A stretch of DNA of 64,000 nucleotides, from assembly GCF_016009175.1 (NCBI RefSeq), contig NZ_JADUCM010000005.1, forward strand, positions 124,001 through 188,000. Reading direction: 5' to 3'. This stretch comes from Pseudomonas alkylphenolica (GTDB lineage: Bacteria; Pseudomonadota; Gammaproteobacteria; Pseudomonadales; Pseudomonadaceae). The notes under the pieces are model-generated. The model worked only from the letters and a program-made list of their open reading frames with translations. It was not told the DNA's origin and made no database searches. Numbering within the stretch: the stretch's first letter is position 1; each line of letters starts with the position of its first letter. The translations under genes were made by a program, and so were the position numbers. Positions 1-9,500 of this stretch are shown piece after piece.

Positions 1-1
1 C

Positions 2-856
2 TGGCTGCACGTGATCCTCTTTGAAGTACCGCTGCTGGCGATCATCAGCGAAGTGCGCAACCGCCATCGCTATCCACAGGTCAAACTCAGCGAAGCCCGC
101 GACCAGCTCTACCGCAAGTTCGACTGGCTCAAAGCCCATGCCAGCAGTGATGAACTGGCAGAGTTGCAGGTGGCCGACTTCGGCACACGCCGACGCTTTT
201 CCTACAAAGTGCAGGAAGAAGTGGTGCGGGTGCTCAAAGACGATTTCCCGGCGCGTTTCGTCGGCACCAGCAACGTGCACCTGGCACGAAAACTGGATAT
301 CAAGCCTTTGGGCACCATGGCCCATGAATGGATCATGGCCCACCAGCAACTCGGCCCACGGCTGATCGACAGCCAGATTGCCGCGCTCGACTGCTGGGTC
401 CGCGAGTACCGCGGGCTGCTCGGTATCGCCTTGACCGACTGCATCACCATGGATGCGTTTCTCGGCGACTTCGACCTGTTCTTCGCCAAGCTGTTTGATG
501 GCTTGCGCCATGACTCGGGTGACCCGGTGCAGTGGGCAGAAAAGGCCATCGCTCATTACCGCAAGCTGGGAATCGACCCGATGACCAAGACGCTGGTGTT
601 CTCCGATGGCCTGAACCTGACCAAGTCACTGGAGATCTTCCGTGCCTTGCGCGGGCGCATCAACGTCAGCTTCGGCATCGGTACCAACCTGACCTGCGAC
701 ATACCCGGGGTGGCGCCGATGAGCATCGTGCTTAAAATGACCGACTGCAACGGCCAGCCTGTCGCCAAGATTTCCGACGAGGCGGCCAAGACCCAATGCC
801 GTGACGAAAACTTCGTTGCGTACCTGCGCCACGTCTTCAAAGTGTCCAAGGAGTAA
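2..856 (+). CDS. pncB: Nicotinate phosphoribosyltransferase, 5' end cut off by the window
   Basis: This enzyme converts nicotinate and PRPP to nicotinate mononucleotide, the first step of the Preiss-Handler NAD salvage route in the cytosol. The reading frame is open from base 2 to the stop at 856, giving 284 visible residues. The family is usually about 400 residues, so roughly the first 115 lie upstream of the window. Family motifs are visible: FGTRRRFS, the [12 protein letters not shown] segment that holds the catalytic histidine region, and the FSDGLN and GIGTNLTCD phosphate-binding segments near the C-terminus. nadE begins 3 bases after the stop, so the two form a NAD-synthesis operon. 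The GTG at 11 is internal and is not a start. Confidence 0.95.
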   Translation, partial: WLHVILFEVPLLAIISEVRNRHRYPQVKLSEARDQLYRKFDWLKAHASSDELAELQVADFGTRRRFSYKVQEEVVRVLKDDFPARFVGTSNVHLARKLDIKPLGTMAHEWIMAHQQLGPRLIDSQIAALDCWVREYRGLLGIALTDCITMDAFLGDFDLFFAKLFDGLRHDSGDPVQWAEKAIAHYRKLGIDPMTKTLVFSDGLNLTKSLEIFRALRGRINVSFGIGTNLTCDIPGVAPMSIVLKMTDCNGQPVAKISDEAAKTQCRDENFVAYLRHVFKVSKE

Positions 857-859
857 TTC

Positions 860-1687
860 ATGCAAGCCGCCCAGCGAGAAATTGCGCAAGCACTCAAGGT
901 CCAGCCGCCGTTCGCCGACCGTGCCGCGCTCGATGCCGAAGTGAACCGGCGCGTGGCGTTCATCAAGCAGTGCCTGAACAACGCCCGGCTAAAAACCCTG
1001 GTGCTGGGCATCAGTGGTGGCGTCGACTCGTTGACCGCGGCGCTGATGGCGCAGCGGGCGATCAACGAGTTGCGCAGCGAAACCGGCGATCCGGCTTACT
1101 GCTTTATCGCCGTGCGCCTGCCCTACCAGGTTCAACAGGATGAGCACGACGCCCAGGCCTGCCTGGACGTGATCAAGGCTGACGAAGTCCATACGGTGGA
1201 TATCGCCCCGGCCGTACGCGCCCTGGCCGCCGAGGTCAAGGCGCTGGAAGGCGGTTCACCGACGATGGTCGACTTCGTGGTGGGCAATACCAAGGCACGC
1301 ATGCGCATGGTCGCGCAGTACACCATCGCCGGCGCCCGTCAGGGCCTGGTGATCGGTACTGACCATGCCGCCGAAGCAGTGATGGGGTTCTTTACCAAAT
1401 TTGGTGACGGTTCCTGCGACCTGGCGCCCCTGAGCGGCCTGGTGAAAAACCAGGTACGCGCCATCGCGCGCAGCTTTGGCGCACCGGAGTCACTGGTAGA
1501 GAAAGTGCCGACCGCGGACCTGGAGGACCTGGCACCGGGCAAGCCTGACGAAGCATCCCATGGCGTGAGCTACGCGCAGATCGATGCCTTCCTGCACGGC
1601 GAGCCGGTCAGCGAGGAGGCGTTCGAGATCATCAAGCGGACTTACGAGAAGACCCAGCACAAACGCGAGATGCCGTTCGCGCCTTGA
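860..1687 (+). CDS. nadE: Ammonia-dependent NAD synthetase
   Basis: NadE amidates deamido-NAD to NAD using ATP and ammonia, the last step of the pathway that PncB feeds. The 275-residue length matches the single-domain, ammonia-dependent bacterial form without a glutaminase domain. The pyrophosphatase P-loop SGGVDSL is at about residues 52-58. The C-terminal half holds the IGTDHAAEA and [13 protein letters not shown] segments and a PTADLEDL segment of the family. The ATG is 3 bases after the pncB stop, and the AAGGAG ribosome site lies inside the end of pncB. A REP-type inverted repeat follows the stop and may also end transcription. Confidence 0.96.
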   Translation: MQAAQREIAQALKVQPPFADRAALDAEVNRRVAFIKQCLNNARLKTLVLGISGGVDSLTAALMAQRAINELRSETGDPAYCFIAVRLPYQVQQDEHDAQACLDVIKADEVHTVDIAPAVRALAAEVKALEGGSPTMVDFVVGNTKARMRMVAQYTIAGARQGLVIGTDHAAEAVMGFFTKFGDGSCDLAPLSGLVKNQVRAIARSFGAPESLVEKVPTADLEDLAPGKPDEASHGVSYAQIDAFLHGEPVSEEAFEIIKRTYEKTQHKREMPFAP

Positions 1688-1695
1688 AGCCGAAA

Positions 1696-1740
1696 TCGCC
1701 GGCAAGCCGGCTCCTACTGTAGGAGCCGGCTTGCTGGCGA
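1696..1740. repeat. REP-like inverted repeat pair after nadE
   Basis: Two arms of about 22 bases, TCGCCGGCAAGCCGGCTCCTAC and its near reverse complement, are separated by a single base. The arm core (CGCCGGCAAGCCGGCTCC) is typical of short interspersed REP elements of Pseudomonas. The element lies between the convergent nadE and azurin genes, so it can form a long hairpin in either transcript and protect or terminate the 3' ends. Related arms occur at 16282, 23015, 38528 and 49972. Confidence 0.85.
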
Positions 1741-1755
1741 TGGCCAGCTACACCA

Positions 1756-2202
1756 TTACTTCAGGGTAACAGTGCCTTTCATCATCGAGATGTGGCCTGG
1801 GAACGAGCAGAAGAAGCCGTATTTCTCGTTGGCATCCAGCTTGGAAACATCGAAAGTCACCGAAGCGGTTTCCTTGGCGCCGATCACTTTGGTGTGAGCA
1901 ATCACGCGCGCGTCACCTTCCTTCAGGTAATCCTTCTCGATACCGGCGCTCAGGCCATCGGTCGCGATCGGCTGCATGTCCGCTTCCTTGCTGATCACCA
2001 GGTTGTGGCCCATGACGTTCTTCGGCAACGAACCGGAGTGGGTCAGCTCAACAGTGAACGTCTTGCAGCTCTTGTCGATTTCGATGGCCTTGGTGTTGAA
2101 GGACATCTGGTCGGTGGAATCGACGGTAACCTTACACTCGGCAGCAAATACCTGAGTGGTGGCGAGAGTCAGCAAGGATACTGCTACAACTTTGGCAAAC
2201 AT
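1756..2202 (-). CDS. azu: Azurin, periplasmic blue copper protein
   Basis: Azurin is a small type I copper electron carrier of the periplasm, linked to nitrite or cytochrome c peroxidase reduction and redox stress. The product is 148 residues with a 20-residue signal peptide ending VFA, so the mature protein starts AECKV and has the classic 128 residues. Copper ligands are visible: His in MGHNLV, and Cys, His and Met in the C-terminal [10 protein letters not shown]. The Cys3-Cys26 disulfide pair of the family is present. The start at 2202 is chosen because it gives the signal peptide and has GGAG about 8 bases upstream; the frame itself is open to 2331. An ANR/FNR-like site lies 64-77 bases upstream. 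Confidence 0.97.
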   Translation of the reverse strand: MFAKVVAVSLLTLATTQVFAAECKVTVDSTDQMSFNTKAIEIDKSCKTFTVELTHSGSLPKNVMGHNLVISKEADMQPIATDGLSAGIEKDYLKEGDARVIAHTKVIGAKETASVTFDVSKLDANEKYGFFCSFPGHISMMKGTVTLK

Positions 2203-2265
2203 CGTGAATCTCCATGACAGGGTTTTTATCAGTTTGCAGACTGCCTGAAACCGTGAAGCACACCC

Positions 2266-2279
2266 ATGATGTGGGTCAA
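2266..2279 (-). promoter_or_regulatory. Candidate ANR/FNR box upstream of azurin
   Basis: On the minus strand the bases read TTGAC-CCAC-ATCAT, matching the FNR/ANR consensus TTGAT-N4-ATCAA at 8 of 10 fixed positions. Azurin is known to be under ANR control in P. aeruginosa. The centre is about 70 bases upstream of the azurin start codon, which allows activation near -41 if the 5' leader is about 30 bases. The transcription start itself is not evident from sequence. Confidence 0.6.
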
Positions 2280-2398
2280 ACGCCGGATACGAGGCCAGGC
2301 AGTAAATTTGTTCTATGGATTGTATACACAAATCCTAAGTGAACATCATGCGCCATTGTTAGACGATGAGACAACCTCTCATTCAGGAGTCATTGATC

Positions 2399-2488
2399 AT
2401 GTCCTTCGGTAGCTTGATGAACAGCTTGCTCGCCGCCTACGCCTGCGGTGCCAGCGGCGCGATTTGCGAATTCGCCCGACCAGAATAG
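2399..2488 (+). CDS. Possible small protein of 29 residues
   Basis: A short frame starts at ATG 2399 with a good AGGAG ribosome site 9 bases upstream and ends at TAG 2488. It would encode 29 residues beginning [17 protein letters not shown] and ending EFARPE. The middle is rich in Ala, Gly, Leu and Ser with two cysteines. It lies alone between the divergent azurin gene and the LOG gene, 80 bases before the LOG start. I do not recognise a family. The ribosome site and the clean frame support translation, but chance cannot be excluded for so short a frame. Confidence 0.45.
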   Translation: MSFGSLMNSLLAAYACGASGAICEFARPE

Positions 2489-2568
2489 TAGTGTTTACAA
2501 AACAGTGCCGTCTTGGAAGTGACTGGCCAGCACCTTACTCTGTGTACGTTTGTAACCGGAGAAAAGTG

Positions 2569-3156
2569 ATGCCAGTACGTTCAGTGTGTGTATTTTGCGG
2601 CGCCAGCACCGGCGTCAACCCGGCCTACCGCGAGGCGGCCATCGCCCTCGGCCAGGCCATCGCCCAGCGCGGCCTGACCCTGGTCTATGGCGGCGGTGCA
2701 GTCGGCCTGATGGGCATCGTTGCCGACGCCGCCATGGCGGCCGGTGGTGAAGTGATCGGGATCATCCCCGAAGCGCTGAAAAATGCCGAAATCGGCCACA
2801 CCGGCCTGACTCGCCTGGAAGTCGTCGACGGTATGCACGCACGCAAAGCACGCATGGCAGAGCTGAGCGACGCCTTCGTCGCCCTGCCTGGCGGCCTGGG
2901 TACCCTGGAAGAGCTGTTCGAGGTATGGACCTGGGGCCAGCTCGGCTACCACGCCAAGCCGTTGGGCCTGCTCGACGTGAACGGCTTCTACAGCAAACTC
3001 GGCGACTTCCTCGACCATGTGGTGGAAGAAGGCTTCGTGCGTCCGCAGCACCGCGCCATGCTGGCGCTGGCCACCACCCCCGACGAATTGCTCGACGCCA
3101 TGGACAGCTTCGAAGCCCCGGTGCTGCCCAAGTGGGTCGACAAAAAGCCTGACTAA
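2569..3156 (+). CDS. LOG-family nucleoside 5'-monophosphate phosphoribohydrolase
   Basis: The 195-residue protein belongs to the TIGR00730/LOG Rossmann-fold family. These enzymes cleave the N-glycosidic bond of nucleoside 5'-monophosphates, including cytokinin ribotides; older annotation called them lysine decarboxylases. Visible family motifs are the N-terminal SVCVFCGAS, the [10 protein letters not shown] loop and the diagnostic PGGLGTLEE. The frame opens upstream at 2464, but ATG 2569 is chosen because the family begins at this Met and CCGGAGAA lies just upstream. Its stop overlaps by 4 bases the stop of the convergent transglutaminase gene. The natural substrate is not predictable from sequence. 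Confidence 0.9.
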   Translation: MPVRSVCVFCGASTGVNPAYREAAIALGQAIAQRGLTLVYGGGAVGLMGIVADAAMAAGGEVIGIIPEALKNAEIGHTGLTRLEVVDGMHARKARMAELSDAFVALPGGLGTLEELFEVWTWGQLGYHAKPLGLLDVNGFYSKLGDFLDHVVEEGFVRPQHRAMLALATTPDELLDAMDSFEAPVLPKWVDKKPD

Positions 3157-4055
3157 ACCTGGCATTCATCCAGCGGCATCACCGTGACCTGCACCTCCGG
3201 GTCATGGCTGCCGCCACCGAGGATCACCCCGCGCAGCGGCGATACATCGGAGAAGTCCCGGCCCCAGGCCAAGGTGATGTGCTCCAGTGCCGGGCGCAGG
3301 TTGTTGGTGGGGTCGAAATCGACCCAGCCTTGGGTCGGGCAAAACACCGAGATCCAGGCATGCGAGGCATCAGCCCCCACCAACCGCGGCTGACCCGGTG
3401 GCGGCCGGGTCAGCAAATAGCCACTGACGTAGCGAGCTGCCAGCCCACGCGAGCGCAGGCAGGCGAGCATCAGGTGGGCAAAGTCCTGGCACACACCACG
3501 GCGGCGCTCCAGCACCTCCACCAAGGGCGTTGCAACCTGGGTCGCCGTGGCATCGAAAGTGAATTCCCTGAAGATCTTTTCCATCAGCGCCTGCACCCCG
3601 AGCAGCATCGGCTGCCCCGCTGCAAAGCACGACTCGCTGAAGGCCACGAAGCGCTGTTTCAGGTGCACATAGGGCGATTCGAATCGGTAGCGACAAGCCT
3701 GCAAAAGCTCACCGCTCAGGGGCTGGCTGGCATATGTCAGGGCATCGCGCACCTGCTCCCAGGGGGGAGAAGCGCTGAATTGCGGCTCGGCGCGGGGCAG
3801 CACTTCAATCTGCAAACGTGCCACCACCTGCAACTGCTCATGCTGGCGCTCGAAGGCAAGACGCGTCAGCGGGTTGCCGAACACATCCCACTCATCACGC
3901 CGTTGGGTAGGTGTCGGGCTGATCTGCAGGACCTGCTCACTGCAGCGCTGCCAGGCACAGGGCCGCGGCCACAGGTGCGCCAGTTGCTGGGCCAGCGACA
4001 CCGGGCTGTCGTAGCGATAGTGGGTGTCGTGAATAACCTGGTAATGCGCGCTCAT
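3153..4055 (-). CDS. Transglutaminase-like cysteine protease family protein
   Basis: This 300-residue protein has the bacterial transglutaminase-like layout: an N-terminal beta domain (about 5-85, starting [15 protein letters not shown]) and a papain-fold core. The catalytic triad is visible as Cys189 in GVCQDFAH, His232 in ASHAW and Asp248 in FDPTNN. Such enzymes act on amide or peptide bonds by hydrolysis or acyl transfer. It is the last gene of a three-gene minus-strand operon. Its ATG at 4055 shares one base with the TGA of the ATP-grasp/alpha-E gene, so the two are translationally coupled; a GTG one codon earlier is possible. Comparative genomics has linked this gene trio to synthesis or processing of peptide-like amide-linked products. 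The substrate is unknown. Confidence 0.88.
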   Translation of the reverse strand: MSAHYQVIHDTHYRYDSPVSLAQQLAHLWPRPCAWQRCSEQVLQISPTPTQRRDEWDVFGNPLTRLAFERQHEQLQVVARLQIEVLPRAEPQFSASPPWEQVRDALTYASQPLSGELLQACRYRFESPYVHLKQRFVAFSESCFAAGQPMLLGVQALMEKIFREFTFDATATQVATPLVEVLERRRGVCQDFAHLMLACLRSRGLAARYVSGYLLTRPPPGQPRLVGADASHAWISVFCPTQGWVDFDPTNNLRPALEHITLAWGRDFSDVSPLRGVILGGGSHDPEVQVTVMPLDECQV

Positions 4056-6541
4056 CACACGGACACCGTTTGTTGGCTGACATCGTCGACATGAGCGAAA
4101 TGACGCAGCGCCAGACGCTCGGAAATCTCGCCGCTGGCCGTGGCAATGGACTGCAACAGATCCGCCAGCCCGGTCAGTACCGCGCGAACACTGGCGCTGC
4201 CGAACAGCGAGTCTTCCAGGCTGCGCAAGTCGAAGTGCTTGAGCCGATCGGCCAAGAGCGCCAGTGCAGGCTCCGGGCTGCTGGCAAATTCTTTGCTGAG
4301 GCGCCGGTAAGCACGCACCAGCAGATTGAGCTGGAATAGCACGGCATGCGGGTTTTGTTCGTCCAGCAGGAGCAAATCCAGCACCGGTATCAACTGCGCA
4401 ACCGCCAGGTAGCGCGAGCGGTAGGTGATGCTGCTGTTACCCAGCTCCAGCAGCCATTCCAGCCCGGCCTGATCGGACACCGTTGGCCCCCTCAGGTAGA
4501 CCGCGAGGCTGCTGCACAAGGACTGCAAGCGCTCGATACGGCGGCCGATCATCAAGAAGCGCCAGCCATCGTCGCGGGTCATGTCGTCCAGGGCAAAGCC
4601 GGACAGTGCGGCCATGGACATCACCAGGCGATTGAGCACATCGACCTGCTCGCCAAAGTCCGCCGTTTGATTTTCCAGGCTCCGCGACTCGTTCTGCAAC
4701 TCCACCAGCGCCTGCCAGTTTTCTCGCGAAAGCTTGCCACGAACCTGTGATGCCGCCCATTGCAGACGCTGCAGGTTGGCCCGCAGGCTGAAGGCCCAGT
4801 CGCTGTCCGCCAGCGCCGCGCGCACGCGCTCGGGCAGCGTACCCTCCTCTGGCAGCAACGACAGTTCATCGGCCAGAGTCACTGCCGCCTGCAAGGCCAA
4901 GGGGTCATCACCATCGAGGTAACGGGTGAGGATGATCCGCAGCAAACGCGCGCTGGCATCACAGCGTTCGCAATAGCGCCCGAACCAGAACAGGTTTTCC
5001 ACCACCCGCGACGGCAGGTAGGGGTCCTTGCGGATCAGGTCCGCCACCCCGAGCGTATGCTGGGTGCGCCATTGCTCACCACTGGGCGCCGTGTCGGCCA
5101 ACACCCAGGTGTCTTTGCTGGCACCGCCGCGCTGCATCGACACCACCTCGGCGTCGGCGAGGGCGGCGACCCGTGTCAGGCCGCCCGGGAGCACCCGGTA
5201 GCCCGCGGCCGAGGCTACGGCATACACACGCATGCCAATGGCCCGCGATTGCAACTGACCCTGCTCCTGCTGCCATACCGGCGCCTGGGATAACTGCGCC
5301 AGCTCCTGCGCGACGTAGGCATACGGCCGTGCCTGAATCCGCTCCGCCAGAGCCTGGCGCCCGGCGCTGTCCAGATCGCGGCCGAACACCGCGCTGAAGC
5401 TCTGCGAAGGAAACGCCGGCTTGACCAGAAGCTGAGGCAATTGCGCCAGCGCCCGCGCCATGACCGCAGGCTCACCGCACCACCAGGTGGCGATCGACGG
5501 CAGACTCAGCTCTTCACCGAACAGGCGCTGGTTGATGGCCGGCAGAAAGCCCAGCAATCCAGGCGATTCCAGCACACCAGTGCCTAGCGCGTTGGCCACC
5601 AGCACCCGGCCCTGACGGACGGCATCCAGCAGGCCTGGCACTCCCAGGGCCGAATCGGTACGCAGCTCCAGCGGGTCGCAAAAATCGTCATCCAGACGCC
5701 GCATGATCGCGTGGACACGACGCAGACCACTGAGGGTCTTCAGGTACACCGTGGCATCACGCACTGTCAGGTCACAGCCCTCTACCAGCGGATAGCCCAG
5801 CTGGCGTGCCAGGTACAAGTGCTCAAAATAGCTCTCATTGAATCGCCCCGGGGTCAGCACTACCACCAGCGGCGAATCGCTTTCACCGGGTGCCAGGCGC
5901 ACCAGCGTCTGCTGCAAGGTACGAAAAAAACCCGCCAGGTGCTGCACCTTCAGGTCGCGGTACAACTCGGGCAGCGCCCGCGAAGCGATGGTGCGGTTCT
6001 CCAGTGCATAGCCTGCGCCGGAAGGTGCCTGGGTACGATCTGCCGTCACCCACCAGCGCCCGTCTGGCGCACGCGCCAGGTCCACCGCATACACATGCAG
6101 AAAGGTGCCATCGGGCGGGCTGATGCCCTGGCACGGCCACAGGAAGTTGTTATGCCCATAGACCAGTTCGGCTGGCAGCAGCCCCTCGCTGATCAATTGT
6201 TGTGGCCCGTAGATGTCGGCCAGCACGGCATTGAGCAAGCGCGCCCGCTGGGCAATGCCAGCGGCGAGTTGCTGCCATTCGCAGGCAGGTAACAGGTGCG
6301 GCAGCAGGTCCAGTTCCCAGGGCCGGTCAGCCCCCTTGGGGTCGGCGTAGACGTTGTATGTCACACCGTTTTCCTGCAGTTGGCGGGTCAGCGACGCCTG
6401 TCGCTGGGCCAGTTGCGCCCGGCCGCTGCGTTGCAGGTATGCGTACACCTGCTGCCAATGCTCGCGTACCTGCCCCTGGCCCTCGAACATTTCATGATAG
6501 GTCCCCGGGCTCACCGGGCAGGCATCAAACAGATCGGGCAT
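4055..6541 (-). CDS. Circularly permuted ATP-grasp / alpha-E domain fusion protein
   Basis: The 828-residue protein fuses two domains that are often separate genes. Residues 1-490 form a circularly permuted type 2 ATP-grasp domain (COG2308 type; GHNNFLWPCQG and LTPGRFNESYFEHLYLARQLGYPLVEG segments visible). Residues from about 505 form the helical alpha-E domain (COG2307/DUF403), opening with SRVVENLFWFGRYCER. ATP-grasp enzymes join a carboxylate to an amine using ATP, so an amide-forming ligase is the likely role; the alpha-E domain is a conserved partner without a known activity. ATG 6541 is preferred because the family starts MPDLFD; a TTG at 6562 is in frame. It is the middle gene of the operon, 39 bases after the DUF2126 gene. 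No soluble substrate can be inferred. Confidence 0.88.
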   Translation of the reverse strand: MPDLFDACPVSPGTYHEMFEGQGQVREHWQQVYAYLQRSGRAQLAQRQASLTRQLQENGVTYNVYADPKGADRPWELDLLPHLLPACEWQQLAAGIAQRARLLNAVLADIYGPQQLISEGLLPAELVYGHNNFLWPCQGISPPDGTFLHVYAVDLARAPDGRWWVTADRTQAPSGAGYALENRTIASRALPELYRDLKVQHLAGFFRTLQQTLVRLAPGESDSPLVVVLTPGRFNESYFEHLYLARQLGYPLVEGCDLTVRDATVYLKTLSGLRRVHAIMRRLDDDFCDPLELRTDSALGVPGLLDAVRQGRVLVANALGTGVLESPGLLGFLPAINQRLFGEELSLPSIATWWCGEPAVMARALAQLPQLLVKPAFPSQSFSAVFGRDLDSAGRQALAERIQARPYAYVAQELAQLSQAPVWQQEQGQLQSRAIGMRVYAVASAAGYRVLPGGLTRVAALADAEVVSMQRGGASKDTWVLADTAPSGEQWRTQHTLGVADLIRKDPYLPSRVVENLFWFGRYCERCDASARLLRIILTRYLDGDDPLALQAAVTLADELSLLPEEGTLPERVRAALADSDWAFSLRANLQRLQWAASQVRGKLSRENWQALVELQNESRSLENQTADFGEQVDVLNRLVMSMAALSGFALDDMTRDDGWRFLMIGRRIERLQSLCSSLAVYLRGPTVSDQAGLEWLLELGNSSITYRSRYLAVAQLIPVLDLLLLDEQNPHAVLFQLNLLVRAYRRLSKEFASSPEPALALLADRLKHFDLRSLEDSLFGSASVRAVLTGLADLLQSIATASGEISERLALRHFAHVDDVSQQTVSV

Positions 6542-6580
6542 GGCAAGGCTCAAGGGCTGCAAGTAATTTCAGCGTAGCGT

Positions 6581-9500
6581 TCAATGGCGGCGCAGATCCA
6601 GGGTAAAGGGCATGTCCGGATTGATCTGCGGCGCAGGTACCGGCAGCGTGCCCGGGCTGTGTCCGAGGCGAAAGAACCGCGCCTGACGCCGGCTCTGCGC
6701 TTCGTTGGCGTTCACCGGCTGGGTCTCATAGTTGCGCCCCCCGGGATGCGCCACGTGATACTGGCAACCGCCAAGCGAACGCCCCATCCAGGTGTCGAGC
6801 ACATCAAAGACCAGCGGCGCATGCACTGGAATCGTCGGTTGCAGGCAGTTGGCCGGCTGCCAGGCGCGATAGCGCACCGCAGCCACGAATTCGCCAACCC
6901 GTCCGGTAGCCTGCAGCGGCACCGCGACACCGTTGCAGGTCAGCCTGTAACGCTCGGCACTCATGCCACTGATCTTGACCTGCAACCTTTCAAGTGACGA
7001 ATCCACATAACGGACATTGCCGCCGGCACTGCCCTCCTCGCCCAGCACATGCCAGGGCTCAAGGGCCTGACGCAGCTCCAGCTCGATACCGTTGACCGCG
7101 TAATCGCCGACCTTGGGAAAACGGAATTCCAGGTGCGCAGCAAACCATTCGGCACGTAACGGGTACCCCGCCGCGTTGAGCTCGACCAACACGTCGGCAA
7201 AGTCTTGCTCGATGAAATGCGGCAGCATGAAGCGGTCATGCAACTCGGTGCCCCAGCGCACCAGGCGGTCTGGGGCATAGGGCTCACGCCAGAAGCGCAC
7301 CACCAGGGCACGCAATAACAACTGCTGAACCAGGCTCATGCGCGCATGGGGGGGCATTTCAAAGGCGCGCAGCTCGAGCAGGCCAAGGCGCCCGGCCGGG
7401 CCATCAGGTGAATAGAGTTTATCGATGCAGAATTCTGCGCGATGGGTATTGCCGGTGACATCGATCAACAGGTTGCGCAACAACCGGTCCACCAGCCACG
7501 GTGCGCAGGCCTCACCTGGTGCGGGCATCTGCGCAAAGGCAATTTCCAGCTCGTAGAGTGAATCGTTACGCGCTTCATCGACCCGCGGCGCCTGGGACGT
7601 CGGCCCGATAAACAGCCCGGAGAACAGGTAAGACAACGATGGGTGGTTGTGCCAGTAACTGATCAGGCTGCGCAACAGGTCCGGGCGGCGCAAGAACGGC
7701 GAGTCCGCAGGTGTCGCCCCACCGAGCACAAAGTGATTGCCGCCACCGGTACCGGTGTGGCGCCCGTCGATCATGAATTTTTCGCTGATCAGGCGCGTCT
7801 GGCGGGCCTGTTCGTAGAGAAATTCGGTACGTTCGACCAGCTCGTCCCAACTGCTCGACGGCTGCACATTGACCTCGATGACACCGGGGTCCGGCGTCAC
7901 CTTGAAATTGACCAGCCGGGGATCGGCAGGCGGTTCATAGCCTTCGAGCACGACCGGGCAGTGCAGCTCTGCGGCTGTTGCTTCGATCACCGCGACCAGC
8001 TCAAGGTAGTCTTCCAGCCGTGATAGCGGCGGCATGAACAGGTACAGCCGTCCGTCTCGGGGCTCGGCGCACAGTGCCGTGCGGGTCAGCCAGTCGGCCG
8101 ACACGTCCACCGCGGGTGCAGGTCGATCCTCCTGATCGTCCAGCGTATTGCCGATGCTGGCAGCTGCCAGGGCATCGAGACCGGGCAGGTCGCCCAGAGG
8201 CTGGTTGGGGTCGGTGGGATGGACATAGGGATACTCCGCCGCACTGACCCACGGCTGCGCCGCCAGCGGCAAGCGATACCCCAGCGGTGAGTCGCCCGGC
8301 ACCAAACGGCAGTGCTGGTCGCGCAGGTACCAGCGCCCGCTTTGCCAGCGTTGTTCATCGGCGCTGCGGGCCAAGGGCAGCACCTGGCCAATGACCTGGT
8401 CCAGCCCGCGGGTGAATATCCGGCGTAAACGCGCACGCTCCATCTCGTCATCCAGCCGCGCCTCCTCGGCACGCACGTTCGCAGGCAGCCCGCCCTCCCG
8501 CCCCAGGTAGTACAGGGCATCCTCATAGGCCGGAAACACATAGCGTGGTGGCAACTTTAACCGCTCGGCAACACTGGCCAGAAAGCGCGCGCCCAGTTCG
8601 CTGTCGGCGCCGTAGTCGTGCTGCTCATCGGCAACCAGCGCCGGATTGCGCCATACAGGCTCACCGTCACGGCGCCAGAAGCAGTTCAGCGACCAACGTG
8701 GCAGCTGCTCGCCCGGGTACCACTTGCCCTGGCCGAAGTGCACCAGCCCCTTGGGTGCATAGTGCGTACGCAAGCGCTGGAACAGTTCGCCGGCCAGGCG
8801 GCGTTTGTTCGGGCCCAGAGCCGTGGTGTTCCATTCGGCACCATCAGGATCGTCAATTGCCACGAACGTCGGCTCACCGCCCATGGTCAGGCGTACATCG
8901 TCGGCCTTGAGGTCGCTATCGACCTGACGGCCCAAGGCGACAATCGCCTGCCATTGCTCATCGCTGTAAGGCAAGGTTACCCGTGGCGCCTCCCATAGCC
9001 GCTCGACACGCATCTCGTGCTCGAAGGTGCAGTCGCAAGGCTCGACCAGGCCACTGATCGGAGCTGCCGACGTAGGATCCGGGCTGCACGCCAGGGGAAT
9101 GTGGCCTTCACCGGCAAACAGCCCGGAAGTGGCGTCCAGGCCGATCCAGCCGGCACCCGGCAAGTACACTTCACACCATGCATGCAGGTCGGTGAAATCC
9201 ACCTCGGTGCCGCTCGGCCCGTCGAGCGCCTTGATGTCGGCGGTCAACTGAATCAGGTAGCCGGAAACGAAGCGTGCGGCCAAACCCAGGTGGCGCAGCA
9301 GCTGCACCAGCAGCCAGGCCGAGTCGCGGCACGAGCCAGAAGCCAGCTCCAGCGTCTGCTCCGGTGTTTGCACGCCCGGCTCCAGGCGAATCAGGTAGCT
9401 GATGTCCTGGCTCAGGCGCTGGTTCAGCGCGACGAGGAAATCGACACTGGGCCTGGGGCTGCGCTCGATGCCCTGCAGGTAAGCCGCGAATGCCGGTGTC

